Positions 42,290-50,376 of a stretch of DNA of 64,000 bases are shown here, one piece after another (positions within the stretch are counted from its first letter, which is position 1; every line of letters begins with the position of its first letter). Source of the stretch: Amycolatopsis anabasis (GTDB lineage Bacteria > Actinomycetota > Actinomycetes > Mycobacteriales > Pseudonocardiaceae); the NCBI RefSeq assembly GCF_009765355.1, contig NZ_VTHK01000039.1:1-64000 (forward strand), in the 5' to 3' direction. The notes under the pieces were generated by a model. That model saw only the letters and a program-made list of their open reading frames with translations. It was not told the origin of the DNA and did no database searches. Made by a program: the position numbers and the translations under genes.

Positions 42290-42966
42290 CGCGAACCCCA
42301 ACCGTCCACTTGGGACACCAGCTCGGCGACCAGGCGAGCCAGCAGCCTCGCGCCCTCGTCCGCGGTCGCGCGGGTGGGGTCGCCCAGCACGCCGGTGGCC
42401 GTCACCGCCCGCACCCCGCCATCCCGCAGCAGCGGTAGCAACTCACCGAGCGGACGCCGGTCCCCCGCCACCGCCCGCTCCATCCGGACACTTCCCGGCC
42501 GCACCGCCAGCTGCAGCGCCGTTTCCGGCCGACCGGCGTGCGGGTCCCCTGTCCACCGTGGCTGGAAGACCTCGACGTTCCTCGACTCCGCCCGCAGCCG
42601 GGCCACGGCGCGCGCGACCGGCCCCGCGTTGCCGCCGTGCGCGGAAACGAACAACAGCCGCCGGAACGTCTCGGCCGCGGACCGGCCCAGCTCCACGAGC
42701 AGAAGCTCGGTCGCCTCCTGCCCGATCGACAGCGTCCCGGCGAACCCGGCGTGCTCGCCGCTGGAGCCGTACGCCACCGGCGGGGCGATCAGGACATCCG
42801 GGCGTTCGGCGGCGAGCCGTTCGCACAGGACGAACGCGACGTCGGTGTCGGTGGTCAGCGGCAGATGCGGGCCGTGTTGTTCGGTGGCGCCGACCGGCAC
42901 GGCCAGAATCGCTCCGGATGCCGCCCGATCCGCCACCTCCGGCCAGGACAGGTCCGCCAGCCGCAT
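42286..42966 (-). CDS. mftE: Mycofactocin precursor peptide peptidase MftE
   Basis: The 226-residue creatininase-like amidohydrolase has the metal motifs VPVGATEQHGPHLPLTTDTD and SAHGGNAGP. MftE releases the modified C-terminal Val-Tyr dipeptide from MftA. It starts three bases after mftC ends and overlaps the SDR start by 4 bases. Confidence 0.92.
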   Translation of the reverse strand: MRLADLSWPEVADRAASGAILAVPVGATEQHGPHLPLTTDTDVAFVLCERLAAERPDVLIAPPVAYGSSGEHAGFAGTLSIGQEATELLLVELGRSAAETFRRLLFVSAHGGNAGPVARAVARLRAESRNVEVFQPRWTGDPHAGRPETALQLAVRPGSVRMERAVAGDRRPLGELLPLLRDGGVRAVTATGVLGDPTRATADEGARLLARLVAELVSQVDGWGSR

Positions 42967-42969
42967 GGT

Positions 42970-44148
42970 TCAGCGCCCCCGCGGGGTGAACCCGGCCAGG
43001 GGGTTCTCGTCGCAGGCCCGCTCCGGCGGGCGCCGCATCCCGATGGTCACCGGGACCGGGCGCCGCCGGTGGGAGTGATCCAGCGACGGCTTCGGAACGC
43101 TCCCCGCGGTGACCGAGGCGAGTGCGGCCTCGCCGAAACCGCGGACGCATTCGGGATCCGGGCCGTCCAGCGGAAGTCCGGTGAAGAACTTCGCCGCCAT
43201 ACAGCCACCCCGGCACGCGTCGAACGCCGAACACGATGTGCACGCGCCGCCGCTCTGCGGGCTGCGTAACTCCGTGAACAGCTCCGATTCCCGCCACACC
43301 CGGGCGAAACCGCCGTCGCGAACATTGCCCGCGAGGAAGGTCTCATGGATGGCGAACGGGCAGGCGTAGACGTCGCCGACCGGGTCCACCAGGCACACCA
43401 CCCGCCCGGCCCCGCACAGGTTCAGGCCGGGCAGCCCGCCGTCGCCATAGCCTGCGAGGTGGAAGAACGAGTCGCCGGTGAGCACGTTCTCGCCGCGCGC
43501 CACCAGCCAGTCGTAGAGCTCCCGCTGCTGCGCGGCGGTCGGGTGCAGCTCGTCCCAGACGTCCGCGCCGCGGCCGGACGGGCGCAACCGGGTGATCCGC
43601 AGCTGGGCACCGTACCGATCGGCGATGGCCTTGAACTCGTCGAGCTGCCCGGCGTTGTGCCGGGTGACCACCACGGAGACCTTGAAGTTCGCGAAACCGG
43701 CCTCGGCGAGGTGCTCCATCGCCCGGATCGCCGTGGCATACGAACCCGGGCCGCGGACGTGGTCGTTGACCGCGGCGGTGGCGCCGTCGAGCGAGATCTG
43801 GACGTCGACGTAGTCGCTCGCCGCCAGGCGGCGTGCCACCCCGGGCGTGATCTTGATGCCGTTGGTGGAGAACTTGACCCCGACGTGGTGCTCGGTGGCG
43901 TAGCCGACGAGCTCCCAGAAGTCCGGGCGCACGGTGGGCTCGCCGCCCCCGATGTTGACGTAGAAGACCCCCATCCGCTCGAACTCGTCGATCAGCGCCC
44001 GGCACTCGGCGGTGCTCAGCTCGCGCGGATCCCGCCGTCCCGAGGAGGAAAGGCAGTGCACACAAGAGAGGTTGCAGGCGTAGGTCAGTTCCCAGGTGAG
44101 GCAGATGGGCGCCTCGAGCCCGTACTGGAATTCGTCCACAAGGGACAT
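42970..44148 (-). CDS. mftC: Mycofactocin radical SAM maturase MftC
   Basis: I start at ATG 44148 (MSLVDEFQYG), which shares one base with the mftB stop, giving 392 residues. The radical-SAM cluster motif CNLSCVHC has Cys25, Cys29 and Cys32. The SPASM auxiliary cluster cysteines appear late (CGAGRVVCLVDPVGDVYACP, then CTSCSAFDACRGGC and ECVRGFG). MftC decarboxylates the C-terminal Tyr of MftA and forms the Val-Tyr C-C bond. Confidence 0.94.
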   Translation of the reverse strand: MSLVDEFQYGLEAPICLTWELTYACNLSCVHCLSSSGRRDPRELSTAECRALIDEFERMGVFYVNIGGGEPTVRPDFWELVGYATEHHVGVKFSTNGIKITPGVARRLAASDYVDVQISLDGATAAVNDHVRGPGSYATAIRAMEHLAEAGFANFKVSVVVTRHNAGQLDEFKAIADRYGAQLRITRLRPSGRGADVWDELHPTAAQQRELYDWLVARGENVLTGDSFFHLAGYGDGGLPGLNLCGAGRVVCLVDPVGDVYACPFAIHETFLAGNVRDGGFARVWRESELFTELRSPQSGGACTSCSAFDACRGGCMAAKFFTGLPLDGPDPECVRGFGEAALASVTAGSVPKPSLDHSHRRRPVPVTIGMRRPPERACDENPLAGFTPRGR

Positions 44149-44435
44149 CAGGACCTCCTCGGCTGGATCATCCGCGACGCGGCCAGTGCGGCCAGCGCGG
44201 CGCGGTAGCGCGCCAGCTCCGGCGACCGGATCCCGGCGCCGTCGCACGCGGCGCGGGCGGTCGGGTGCTCGGCCAGCGACCGGACGACGGCCAGCAGCGC
44301 CGGGCTCTTGAGGAACGACAGGCGGCGGGTGCCGAAGTGGTAGAGCAACGCCCCGAACCGCTCGGGCCGGACGGCGACCCGTTCGTCCAGGCGCCAGGGT
44401 GCGTCGAGGTCGAACGGGGCTCTGTCAGTAGACAC
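44148..44435 (-). CDS. mftB: Mycofactocin precursor chaperone MftB
   Basis: The 95-residue protein (GTG 44435) is PqqD-like: PWRLDERVAVRPERFGALLY, then FLKSPALLAVVRSLAEHPTA. MftB binds the MftA peptide and presents it to MftC. It overlaps the 3' end of mftA by 11 bases and shares a base with the mftC start. Confidence 0.9.
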   Translation of the reverse strand: MSTDRAPFDLDAPWRLDERVAVRPERFGALLYHFGTRRLSFLKSPALLAVVRSLAEHPTARAACDGAGIRSPELARYRAALAALAASRMIQPRRS

Positions 44436-44541
44436 CGCACATCCCGTCGATCGAGACCTCTTCGACCAGCAGGTCCTCGGCCACTTCGAACTCCTCGCCG
44501 TCGGGAACGGCGGCGGAGGGCTCGGCGATCTTCTCGGTCAT
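44425..44541 (-). CDS. mftA: Mycofactocin precursor peptide MftA
   Basis: This 38-residue peptide (MTEKIAEPSA at the start) ends IDGMCGVY, the invariant C-terminus that becomes the redox cofactor through the final Val-Tyr pair. The acidic middle FEVAEDLLVEEVS is the usual leader recognised by MftB. It is the first gene of the biosynthetic block and follows the ACAD gene by 48 bp; a short GGAGT-like ribosome-binding site is near. It is the clearest diagnostic of the pathway. Confidence 0.95.
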   Translation of the reverse strand: MTEKIAEPSAAVPDGEEFEVAEDLLVEEVSIDGMCGVY

Positions 44542-44589
44542 CGTGACTCCTTGGGTACTTCGACAATTTCGTTTCTGCGTGCTCCACCG

Positions 44590-46425
44590 TCAGAGTTCGG
44601 CGACCGTCACGTCACGGCACAGCGGTTCCCGCCGCGCGACGACGTCGAACCAGGCACTCACCTTCGGGAGTTCGTAGGCGTAGAAATACCGCATGGCGGC
44701 GATCTTCCCCGGCGCTTCGGCGTGGGAACTTCCCGCTGCCGCGACGGCCAGGTCCAGCAGGATCCAGGCGAGCACGACATGACCGAACCCCTGCAGGTAC
44801 GGTGTCGCGTTCGCGAGCGCGTCCACCGGGTCCGAAGTGGACCAGGCGTCGTCGGTGACCGTGCGCACTCGCTGCCATCCGGCGGCGAGGTCGTCCGCGT
44901 GGCCGGGGAAACCCGCCTGGCGGGCCGCGTCGGCCGTGGCCCGCACCTTCCTCCCCAGCTCCGCCAGGTTGGCCCCGTCGCCGACGCGGACCTTGCGGCC
45001 GAGCAGGTCGAGCGCCTGGATTCCGTGCGTACCCTCGTGGATCATGTTGATCCGCTGGTCACGCCAGTACATCTCCACGGGGAAGTCCCGGGTGTACCCG
45101 GCGCCGCCGAGCACCTGGATCGCGAGGTTGTTCGCTTCCAGGCACCATTCGCTCGGCCAGCTCTTCACGACCGGTGTCAGCAGTTCCAGCAGCATTCCGG
45201 CCGAGCGTGCTTCCTCGGCCGATCCGGTCCGCTGGTCGTCCAGGAGGCGAGCCGCGAACAGCCCGAGCGCGACGGCTCCCTCGGAGTAGGCTTTCTGGGC
45301 GAGCAGCATCCGCTTCACGTCGGCGTGCTCGATGATGGGCACCTGCGGCCGCGTCGCGTCCTTGCCCTGAGCGGTCAGGTGCCTGCCCTGGCGCCGTTCC
45401 TTGGCGTAGTCCAGCGACACGGCGTAGGCGGCCAAACCGACCGCCGCGGCGCCGAGCCCGATTTCGATCCGCGCGGCGTTCATCATGTGGAACATCTGGC
45501 GCAGGCCGTCACCGGGCCGCCCGACGAGGTACCCGATCGCCCCCTTCCCGCCACGCGGCTCGTACGTGCCGTCGCCGAAGGCCAGCGCCGCGTTCGGGAT
45601 TCCCCGGTTGCCGAGTTTGTGGTTCAGGCCGATCAGCGCCACGTCGTTGCGCTCGGTCGGTGCGGCGTTCTCGTTCACCAGGACCTTCGGGACAATGAAC
45701 AGCGAGATCCCGCGCGTGCTGGGATCGACGGCTCCGTCCGCTCCCGGGATCTTGGCGAGGACGAGGTGGACGATGTTCTCGGTGAGCTCGTGCTCGGCCG
45801 AGCTGATCCACATCTTGTTCCCGGTGATCCGGTAGCGCGGGCCGAGCGGGTCCGTCTCGTGCCCGGCGCCGTCCGGGACGGCACGGGTGGTGATGTCCGA
45901 CAGCGACGAACCGGCTTGGGGCTCCGAAAGGCACATCGTGCCGGTCCATCGGCCGGCCAGCTCCGGGAGCGCGAAAACCCGTTGCTGTGTCTCAGTTCCG
46001 TGCGCCAGGAGAAGTGATGCGTTGGCGTCGGTCAGCATCGAGGGAATGAGGTTGGGGCCGGACGCGGTGAAAATCAGGCGGGTGGCCAGGTCGACGGTCC
46101 GGGGCAGCTGCATTCCGCCGTGTTCGGCGTCGTGCGCGGCGGAGAGGAAGCCGAAGGAACGGTAGGCCTCCCACGCCTCGTGCGTGGCCTTCGGCAGGAG
46201 CACCCTGCCGTCGTCCACGAACGGTTCTTCCAGGTCGCTCACGCGCGCCGCCGGTTCGAAGCAGTCGGCGGCGATCTCCGAGGCCGCGCGCAGCAAGTCG
46301 TCGACGGTTTCCGCGGAGTGCTCCGCGTAGTGAGGCCGCTCGAACAATGCCGTCACGCCGAGCCATTCGTGCAGCATGAACTCCAAAGTGGACACGAGTT
46401 TCCGCTGCAGTACCGTCTTGGTCAC
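44590..46425 (-). CDS. Acyl-CoA dehydrogenase with extended C-terminus (FadE5/AcdH type)
   Basis: GTG 46425 overlaps the thioesterase stop by 4 bases; the product has 611 residues, longer than the 33336 enzyme. It has FAD-site motifs TGTMCLSEPQAGSSLSDITT and KMWISSAEHELTENIVHLVL, a catalytic-Glu region near RDQRINMIHEGTHGIQALDL, and a helical C-terminal domain. This layout matches FadE5-like enzymes that act on diverse acyl-CoA chains. It lies between a thioesterase and mftA on one strand. Confidence 0.87.
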   Translation of the reverse strand: MTKTVLQRKLVSTLEFMLHEWLGVTALFERPHYAEHSAETVDDLLRAASEIAADCFEPAARVSDLEEPFVDDGRVLLPKATHEAWEAYRSFGFLSAAHDAEHGGMQLPRTVDLATRLIFTASGPNLIPSMLTDANASLLLAHGTETQQRVFALPELAGRWTGTMCLSEPQAGSSLSDITTRAVPDGAGHETDPLGPRYRITGNKMWISSAEHELTENIVHLVLAKIPGADGAVDPSTRGISLFIVPKVLVNENAAPTERNDVALIGLNHKLGNRGIPNAALAFGDGTYEPRGGKGAIGYLVGRPGDGLRQMFHMMNAARIEIGLGAAAVGLAAYAVSLDYAKERRQGRHLTAQGKDATRPQVPIIEHADVKRMLLAQKAYSEGAVALGLFAARLLDDQRTGSAEEARSAGMLLELLTPVVKSWPSEWCLEANNLAIQVLGGAGYTRDFPVEMYWRDQRINMIHEGTHGIQALDLLGRKVRVGDGANLAELGRKVRATADAARQAGFPGHADDLAAGWQRVRTVTDDAWSTSDPVDALANATPYLQGFGHVVLAWILLDLAVAAAGSSHAEAPGKIAAMRYFYAYELPKVSAWFDVVARREPLCRDVTVAEL

Positions 46426-46844
46426 GGGTTCTCTCCTGGGTTCCGAAGGTTCACGGGTGGCCGCACGAGGATCGACTCGAACGCCGGGCGTTCTTCCTGA
46501 GCAATCGGCCGTGGTCGGCGACGGTCCACATCCCACATCACGAGCGTGGCCGTCGAACGGGCGCACGGGCGCGAAGCGACCGACAAGGTCTCCACCACCT
46601 CGAAGCTGGATGTCCCGATCGCCCGCACAGCCAGCTCGACGGTGACAGCGCCGTCATCGCGCCTGACCTCGTGCAGATAGTCGATGCGCTGGGTCGCCAC
46701 CACGTAGGCCGGATAGGCCAGATCGAACGCCTCCAGCATCCAGGCCGCACGGGTCTCCTCGAACAACGCCAGGTATGCCGTCGCGGTGAGATGGCCCAGA
46801 CCGTCGATATCGCTGGGACGTAAGCGAAATTCTCGCTGCCACAT
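46422..46844 (-). CDS. Acyl-CoA thioesterase-like hot-dog protein
   Basis: The 140-residue protein has the 4HBT layout: FRLRPSDIDGLGHLTATAYL with Asp in the helix start, LFEETRAAWMLEAFDLAYPA and TQRIDYLHEVRRDDGAVTVE. It probably hydrolyses an acyl-CoA intermediate or balances CoA in this pathway. It starts one base after the reductase gene ends and overlaps the ACAD start. Confidence 0.75.
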   Translation of the reverse strand: MWQREFRLRPSDIDGLGHLTATAYLALFEETRAAWMLEAFDLAYPAYVVATQRIDYLHEVRRDDGAVTVELAVRAIGTSSFEVVETLSVASRPCARSTATLVMWDVDRRRPRPIAQEERPAFESILVRPPVNLRNPGENP

Positions 46845-46845
46845 A

Positions 46846-48024
46846 TCAGGCCACTCCCGCGGCGTCGACCCACGGAACCTGATTCAGGACGGCCTGCCGG
46901 TAACGCGCCAGCGACCGCGGCGCGTTGACGCAGAGCGCGCCGCGGAGCACACCGTCGCGGCCGAACAAGGCCGTCATCGACGCGTCACCGGTCTGCCTGA
47001 CCTCGACGCGGTCCGCTCCGTCGGCGCGGCCCACGAACCGCACCTTCGCCTCGAACTGATCGGACCAGAAGTACGGCACGGGCGCGAACGCCCCGGTCTC
47101 GCCGAGCAGGCTCCGCGCCGCGTGGCTCCCCTGCTCGACCGCGTTGAGCCACTGCTCGACCCGCAGCTGTTCACCGAACAACGGGTTGTGCCAGCGCGCG
47201 ACGTCACCCGCCGCCACAACACCGGGAACCGACGTCCGCAGGCTGCTGTCGCACACCACCCCGTCGGACACCCGCACCCCGCTGCCTTCGAGCCAGCCCG
47301 TCGCAGGAGCGGCGCCGACCCCGGCCACCACCACATCCGCGGCGAGCACCGTGCCGTCCCGCAGGGTCAGCTTGGTACCGCCGTCGGATTCTTCGACGTG
47401 GTCCAGCGCCGTGCCGCAGTACAGCTCGACGCCGTTTTCCGCGTGGTAGTCCCGGAACCAGCCACCGGCCTCGTCACCGAGGACACGTGTCAGTGGGACC
47501 GGCGCAAGCTCCACCACGGACACGTCCAGCCCGAGCCGACGCGCGGTCGCCGCCACCTCCAGCCCGATGAATCCGGCACCGATCACCACGAGATGCCTGC
47601 CGGGCACCAGTTCCTCGCGCAGCCGGGCGGTGTCCGAAATGGACCTCAGCGCGTGCACACGCCCGAGCCCTGCCAGGCTGCCGAGCGAGCGAGCCGCGGA
47701 GCCGGTCGCGATGACGAGACCGTCGTAGGTCAACCTGCGGTCATCTTCGAGAACCACCTCGCGTGCCGTGGTGTCCAGCCCTGCCGCGGCGGTGCCGAGG
47801 CACAGCCGGACGCCATGGGCCGCATACCAGTCCGGCTCCTTCAGCCTGAGTTTTTCCCGATCCGGCCCCGCCAGCAACGCTTCCTTCGACAAGGGCGGCC
47901 GGTCGTACGGCAGCTCCGTCTCGGCACCGACGAGCGTGATGTCGCCCTGGAAACCGTTGCCCCGCAACCCTTCGATCGCGTGGACCGCGGCCAGCGAGGC
48001 GCCCACTATCACGACCTGGCGCAT
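46846..48024 (-). CDS. NAD(P)H-ferredoxin reductase of a P450 system
   Basis: The 392-residue FAD protein has an N-terminal fold VVIVGASLAAVHAIEGLRGN, PYDRPPLSKE, a second fold LVVIGAGFIGLEVAATARRL and the C-terminal GVVAAGDVARW and PYFWSDQF signatures of rubredoxin/putidaredoxin-type reductases. It passes electrons from NAD(P)H to the adjacent ferredoxin and so to the P450s at 19981 and 59354. It lies four bases after the ferredoxin gene. Confidence 0.9.
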   Translation of the reverse strand: MRQVVIVGASLAAVHAIEGLRGNGFQGDITLVGAETELPYDRPPLSKEALLAGPDREKLRLKEPDWYAAHGVRLCLGTAAAGLDTTAREVVLEDDRRLTYDGLVIATGSAARSLGSLAGLGRVHALRSISDTARLREELVPGRHLVVIGAGFIGLEVAATARRLGLDVSVVELAPVPLTRVLGDEAGGWFRDYHAENGVELYCGTALDHVEESDGGTKLTLRDGTVLAADVVVAGVGAAPATGWLEGSGVRVSDGVVCDSSLRTSVPGVVAAGDVARWHNPLFGEQLRVEQWLNAVEQGSHAARSLLGETGAFAPVPYFWSDQFEAKVRFVGRADGADRVEVRQTGDASMTALFGRDGVLRGALCVNAPRSLARYRQAVLNQVPWVDAAGVA

Positions 48025-48028
48025 CGCT

Positions 48029-48232
48029 TCAGCCGTTCTCGAGCACGATCACGTTGGCCGGGCAGGAACGCACCGCGCGCTCGGCCTCGTCGCGCTGCTC
48101 GTCCGCGGGGTGCTCCTGCAGCAAGATCGCCTTGCCGGACGCGTCGTCGATGTCGAAGAGGTTCGGCGATTCCATCATGCAGCAGGCGTATCCCTTGCAG
48201 TTTTCAAGATCGACGGTGATCTTCAGCGCCAT
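48029..48232 (-). CDS. Small 3Fe-4S-type ferredoxin
   Basis: ATG 48232 gives 67 residues: MALKITVDLENCKGYACCMM, a DxxxA-like middle, and RAVRSCPANVIVLENG. Cys13, Cys19 and the Cys in SCP match the cluster ligands of P450-linked ferredoxins. It comes between a LuxR regulator and the reductase on the same strand. Together with the reductase it makes the electron chain of the P450s. Confidence 0.88.
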   Translation of the reverse strand: MALKITVDLENCKGYACCMMESPNLFDIDDASGKAILLQEHPADEQRDEAERAVRSCPANVIVLENG

Positions 48233-48267
48233 CACGGTTTCTCCTTGTCGATTCGTTGCACTGTGCT

Positions 48268-48930
48268 TCACGCGACCAGTCCCAGCTCCTGCGCGCGGCT
48301 GGCGGCCTGGGCACGGTTGCGGACGCCGAGCTTGCGGTACACCGCGCTCGTGTGCTGTTTGACCGTGTGCCGGGACAGGTTCAGCGACGCCGCCACTTCC
48401 GGATTGCTCAAGCCCGAGACGAGGTGACGCAAGACGTCCAGTTCGCGTTTCGAGAGCTGGACCGGCATGGGCACGGTTTCCTTGGGGAAGACTCGCGCGC
48501 CCTCCGCGACGCGCTTCACCGCCGCGACGAGCGCCGCGGTCGGCAGTTGTTTCGGCAACGCCGCCACGGCGCCGTGCACCAGCGCCAGCGCCGCCGACAC
48601 CCGTCCCTCTCCCGACATCAGCACGACCCGCATGTGCGGCATCCGGGCTTTGAACTCCCGGCACAGCTGCAGGCCCGACCGGCCGCCCAGCGACGTGCTC
48701 ACCAGCACGAGCTGCGGCTGGTGCCGCCGCGCCACCTGCCATGCCATCTCCGCCGTACCCGCCCCGAGGCACGACGCCACCCACGGCTCGTCCAGCAACA
48801 CGGCACGCAATCCCGCCTGCAGCAGTTCGTGTTCCTCGACGACCAGCACCCGCTGTAACTGGCACCGGTCCTCCAGGACGGTCCGGACCCCACCGGGGGG
48901 AGCGATCCTCTCCACTGCCACCACTGTCAT
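48268..48930 (-). CDS. LuxR/NarL-family regulator with degenerate receiver domain
   Basis: I start at ATG 48930 (MTVVAVERIA) with GCGGAGG upstream; 220 residues. The N-terminal receiver-like region has VLVVEEHELLQAGLRAVLL and LVLVSTSLGGRSGLQ, where the phospho-acceptor Asp is replaced by Ser, and the acidic pair is EE. The Lys in ALPKQLPTA remains. The LuxR HTH LSKRELDVLRHLVSGLSNPE with VAASLNLSRHTVKQH is normal. So it is probably not controlled by phosphorylation and may sense a ligand. It heads the ferredoxin/reductase/mft gene run. Confidence 0.85.
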   Translation of the reverse strand: MTVVAVERIAPPGGVRTVLEDRCQLQRVLVVEEHELLQAGLRAVLLDEPWVASCLGAGTAEMAWQVARRHQPQLVLVSTSLGGRSGLQLCREFKARMPHMRVVLMSGEGRVSAALALVHGAVAALPKQLPTAALVAAVKRVAEGARVFPKETVPMPVQLSKRELDVLRHLVSGLSNPEVAASLNLSRHTVKQHTSAVYRKLGVRNRAQAASRAQELGLVA

Positions 48931-49125
48931 CAGGGCACCTCCGCTCTTCGTCGAACGGTCACACCGAGCCACCCGCCGGTCCTGCTCCGGCCAAAGACGC
49001 GAAAGAGGTTCACACACGGTTCCCTCTTCCGGCACCTCCCGTTCGGCATGGCGTGATCTGTGCTGTGCAGCCTGATCGCCCGTGACGTGCGCTACACCCG
49101 GGGAACTACGTGTACCGGTACCTGT

Positions 49126-50376
49126 TCACCGTCGCGTGACCTCGTCCGCCGCGCGTTCCCCGGAGCGCAGGGCACCGTCCATGCTCGTCTCCCACAGGTC
49201 CGCGGTGTGCTCGCCCGCGAAGTGAATCGGGCCGACCCGCTGGGCGAGCAGACGGGGCAGCCGGGGGTGATCGCCCCACGGCATCGACACCACGCCGCCG
49301 GCGTACTCCTCGCGGGTCCAGTCCTGGACGATGCCGCCGAGGCGTTCGGGATCGGTTCCTGTCGCCGCACGCACCAGCTTGTCCATGGTTTCGAGCAAGG
49401 ACTCCTCGTCGCGCAGCGCGCCGTCCCCCCGGTCCGGGACCAGGCCATGCACCACGACGGTGTCCGCCGGGCCGGGCGGCCGGGCCCAGAGCAGGGCGAT
49501 CGGTCCGTCGCTCGCCGCCGCCAGGCCCAGGCGCGCGACGATCTCGGAGCCGTGCGTGTATTGCGCGATCGCCTTGCCCCCTTGACTCATCGGCGTGGCC
49601 AGGAGCGCGTTGATCTTCCATTCGGGCAGTACCGGGTCGAAGCCGATCCGCAGCGTGGGAGTCACCGGGGTCGCGACGATGACATCGCGCGCGGTGAAGG
49701 CGTCGTGATCGGTCTCCACCGTCAACCGGCCACGCTCACGGCGAACGAGCCGGACCGGCTGTCCCAAGCGGACGTCAAGTCCCGTGGCCATCGCCGTAGC
49801 GAGGGAGTCGGTGCCGTCGGCGAGCATCCAGCAGATCTTGCCCACGTGCGGCGGTTCCACCATCGACATCGGGACCTGAGCGGCCTCGTGCACGGGGTTG
49901 TATCCGGCCTGCGCGCAGAATATCCGCCGGGCCGCCGGGGACAGGCCCGCGCGCGCCGCCCACGCCGAGAGGGTTTCGGCGGGCGACGGCGGGCTCGCGT
50001 CGATCGCCGCGCGGACTTCGTCGGCGATCTTGTCGCGTTCCGGTTCGGGAAGGAGCCGTCCGTCCAGCACCATGGTGACGCGCAACGGGGACGCGGCCGT
50101 GCGCCGTCCGTCCGGATCGGACGGGAACAGCGACAGCCGGGGTGTCAGGCAGATCCCGAGTTCGGCACAGGCCCGCAGGATCTTGTCCTGACCGACGTCG
50201 ATGAAGGAGCCGCCGAGGTCTGCGGGCTGTCCGTGCCGCAACCGGTCGCGCACCGTCCGTGTGCGGCCTCCGACGTGCGACTGTGCTTCGAGGACGACCA
50301 CGTCCTGGCCGGCGCGGCGTAGTTTGCGTGCCGCGGCGAGACCGGCCAGGCCCGCGCCGATGACGATCGTGCTCAT
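49126..50376 (-). CDS. Flavin amine oxidase family protein
   Basis: The 416-residue product starts at ATG 50376 (MSTIVIGAGLAGLAAARKLR), overlapping the upstream oxidase stop by 4 bases. The FAD motif is GAGLAG; EAQSHVGGRTRTVRDRLRHG and the late HFAGEHTADLWETSMDGALR are characteristic of monoamine oxidases. It differs from the preceding gene's product by many residues, so the pair may oxidise different amines or form a heterodimer. Confidence 0.82.
   Translation of the reverse strand: MSTIVIGAGLAGLAAARKLRRAGQDVVVLEAQSHVGGRTRTVRDRLRHGQPADLGGSFIDVGQDKILRACAELGICLTPRLSLFPSDPDGRRTAASPLRVTMVLDGRLLPEPERDKIADEVRAAIDASPPSPAETLSAWAARAGLSPAARRIFCAQAGYNPVHEAAQVPMSMVEPPHVGKICWMLADGTDSLATAMATGLDVRLGQPVRLVRRERGRLTVETDHDAFTARDVIVATPVTPTLRIGFDPVLPEWKINALLATPMSQGGKAIAQYTHGSEIVARLGLAAASDGPIALLWARPPGPADTVVVHGLVPDRGDGALRDEESLLETMDKLVRAATGTDPERLGGIVQDWTREEYAGGVVSMPWGDHPRLPRLLAQRVGPIHFAGEHTADLWETSMDGALRSGERAADEVTRR

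Noticed and set aside
44542..44589. A separate mftR-type regulator or promoter directly before mftA
   Set aside because: Only 48 bp separate mftA from the upstream ACAD gene, with a ribosome-binding site but no clear operator.
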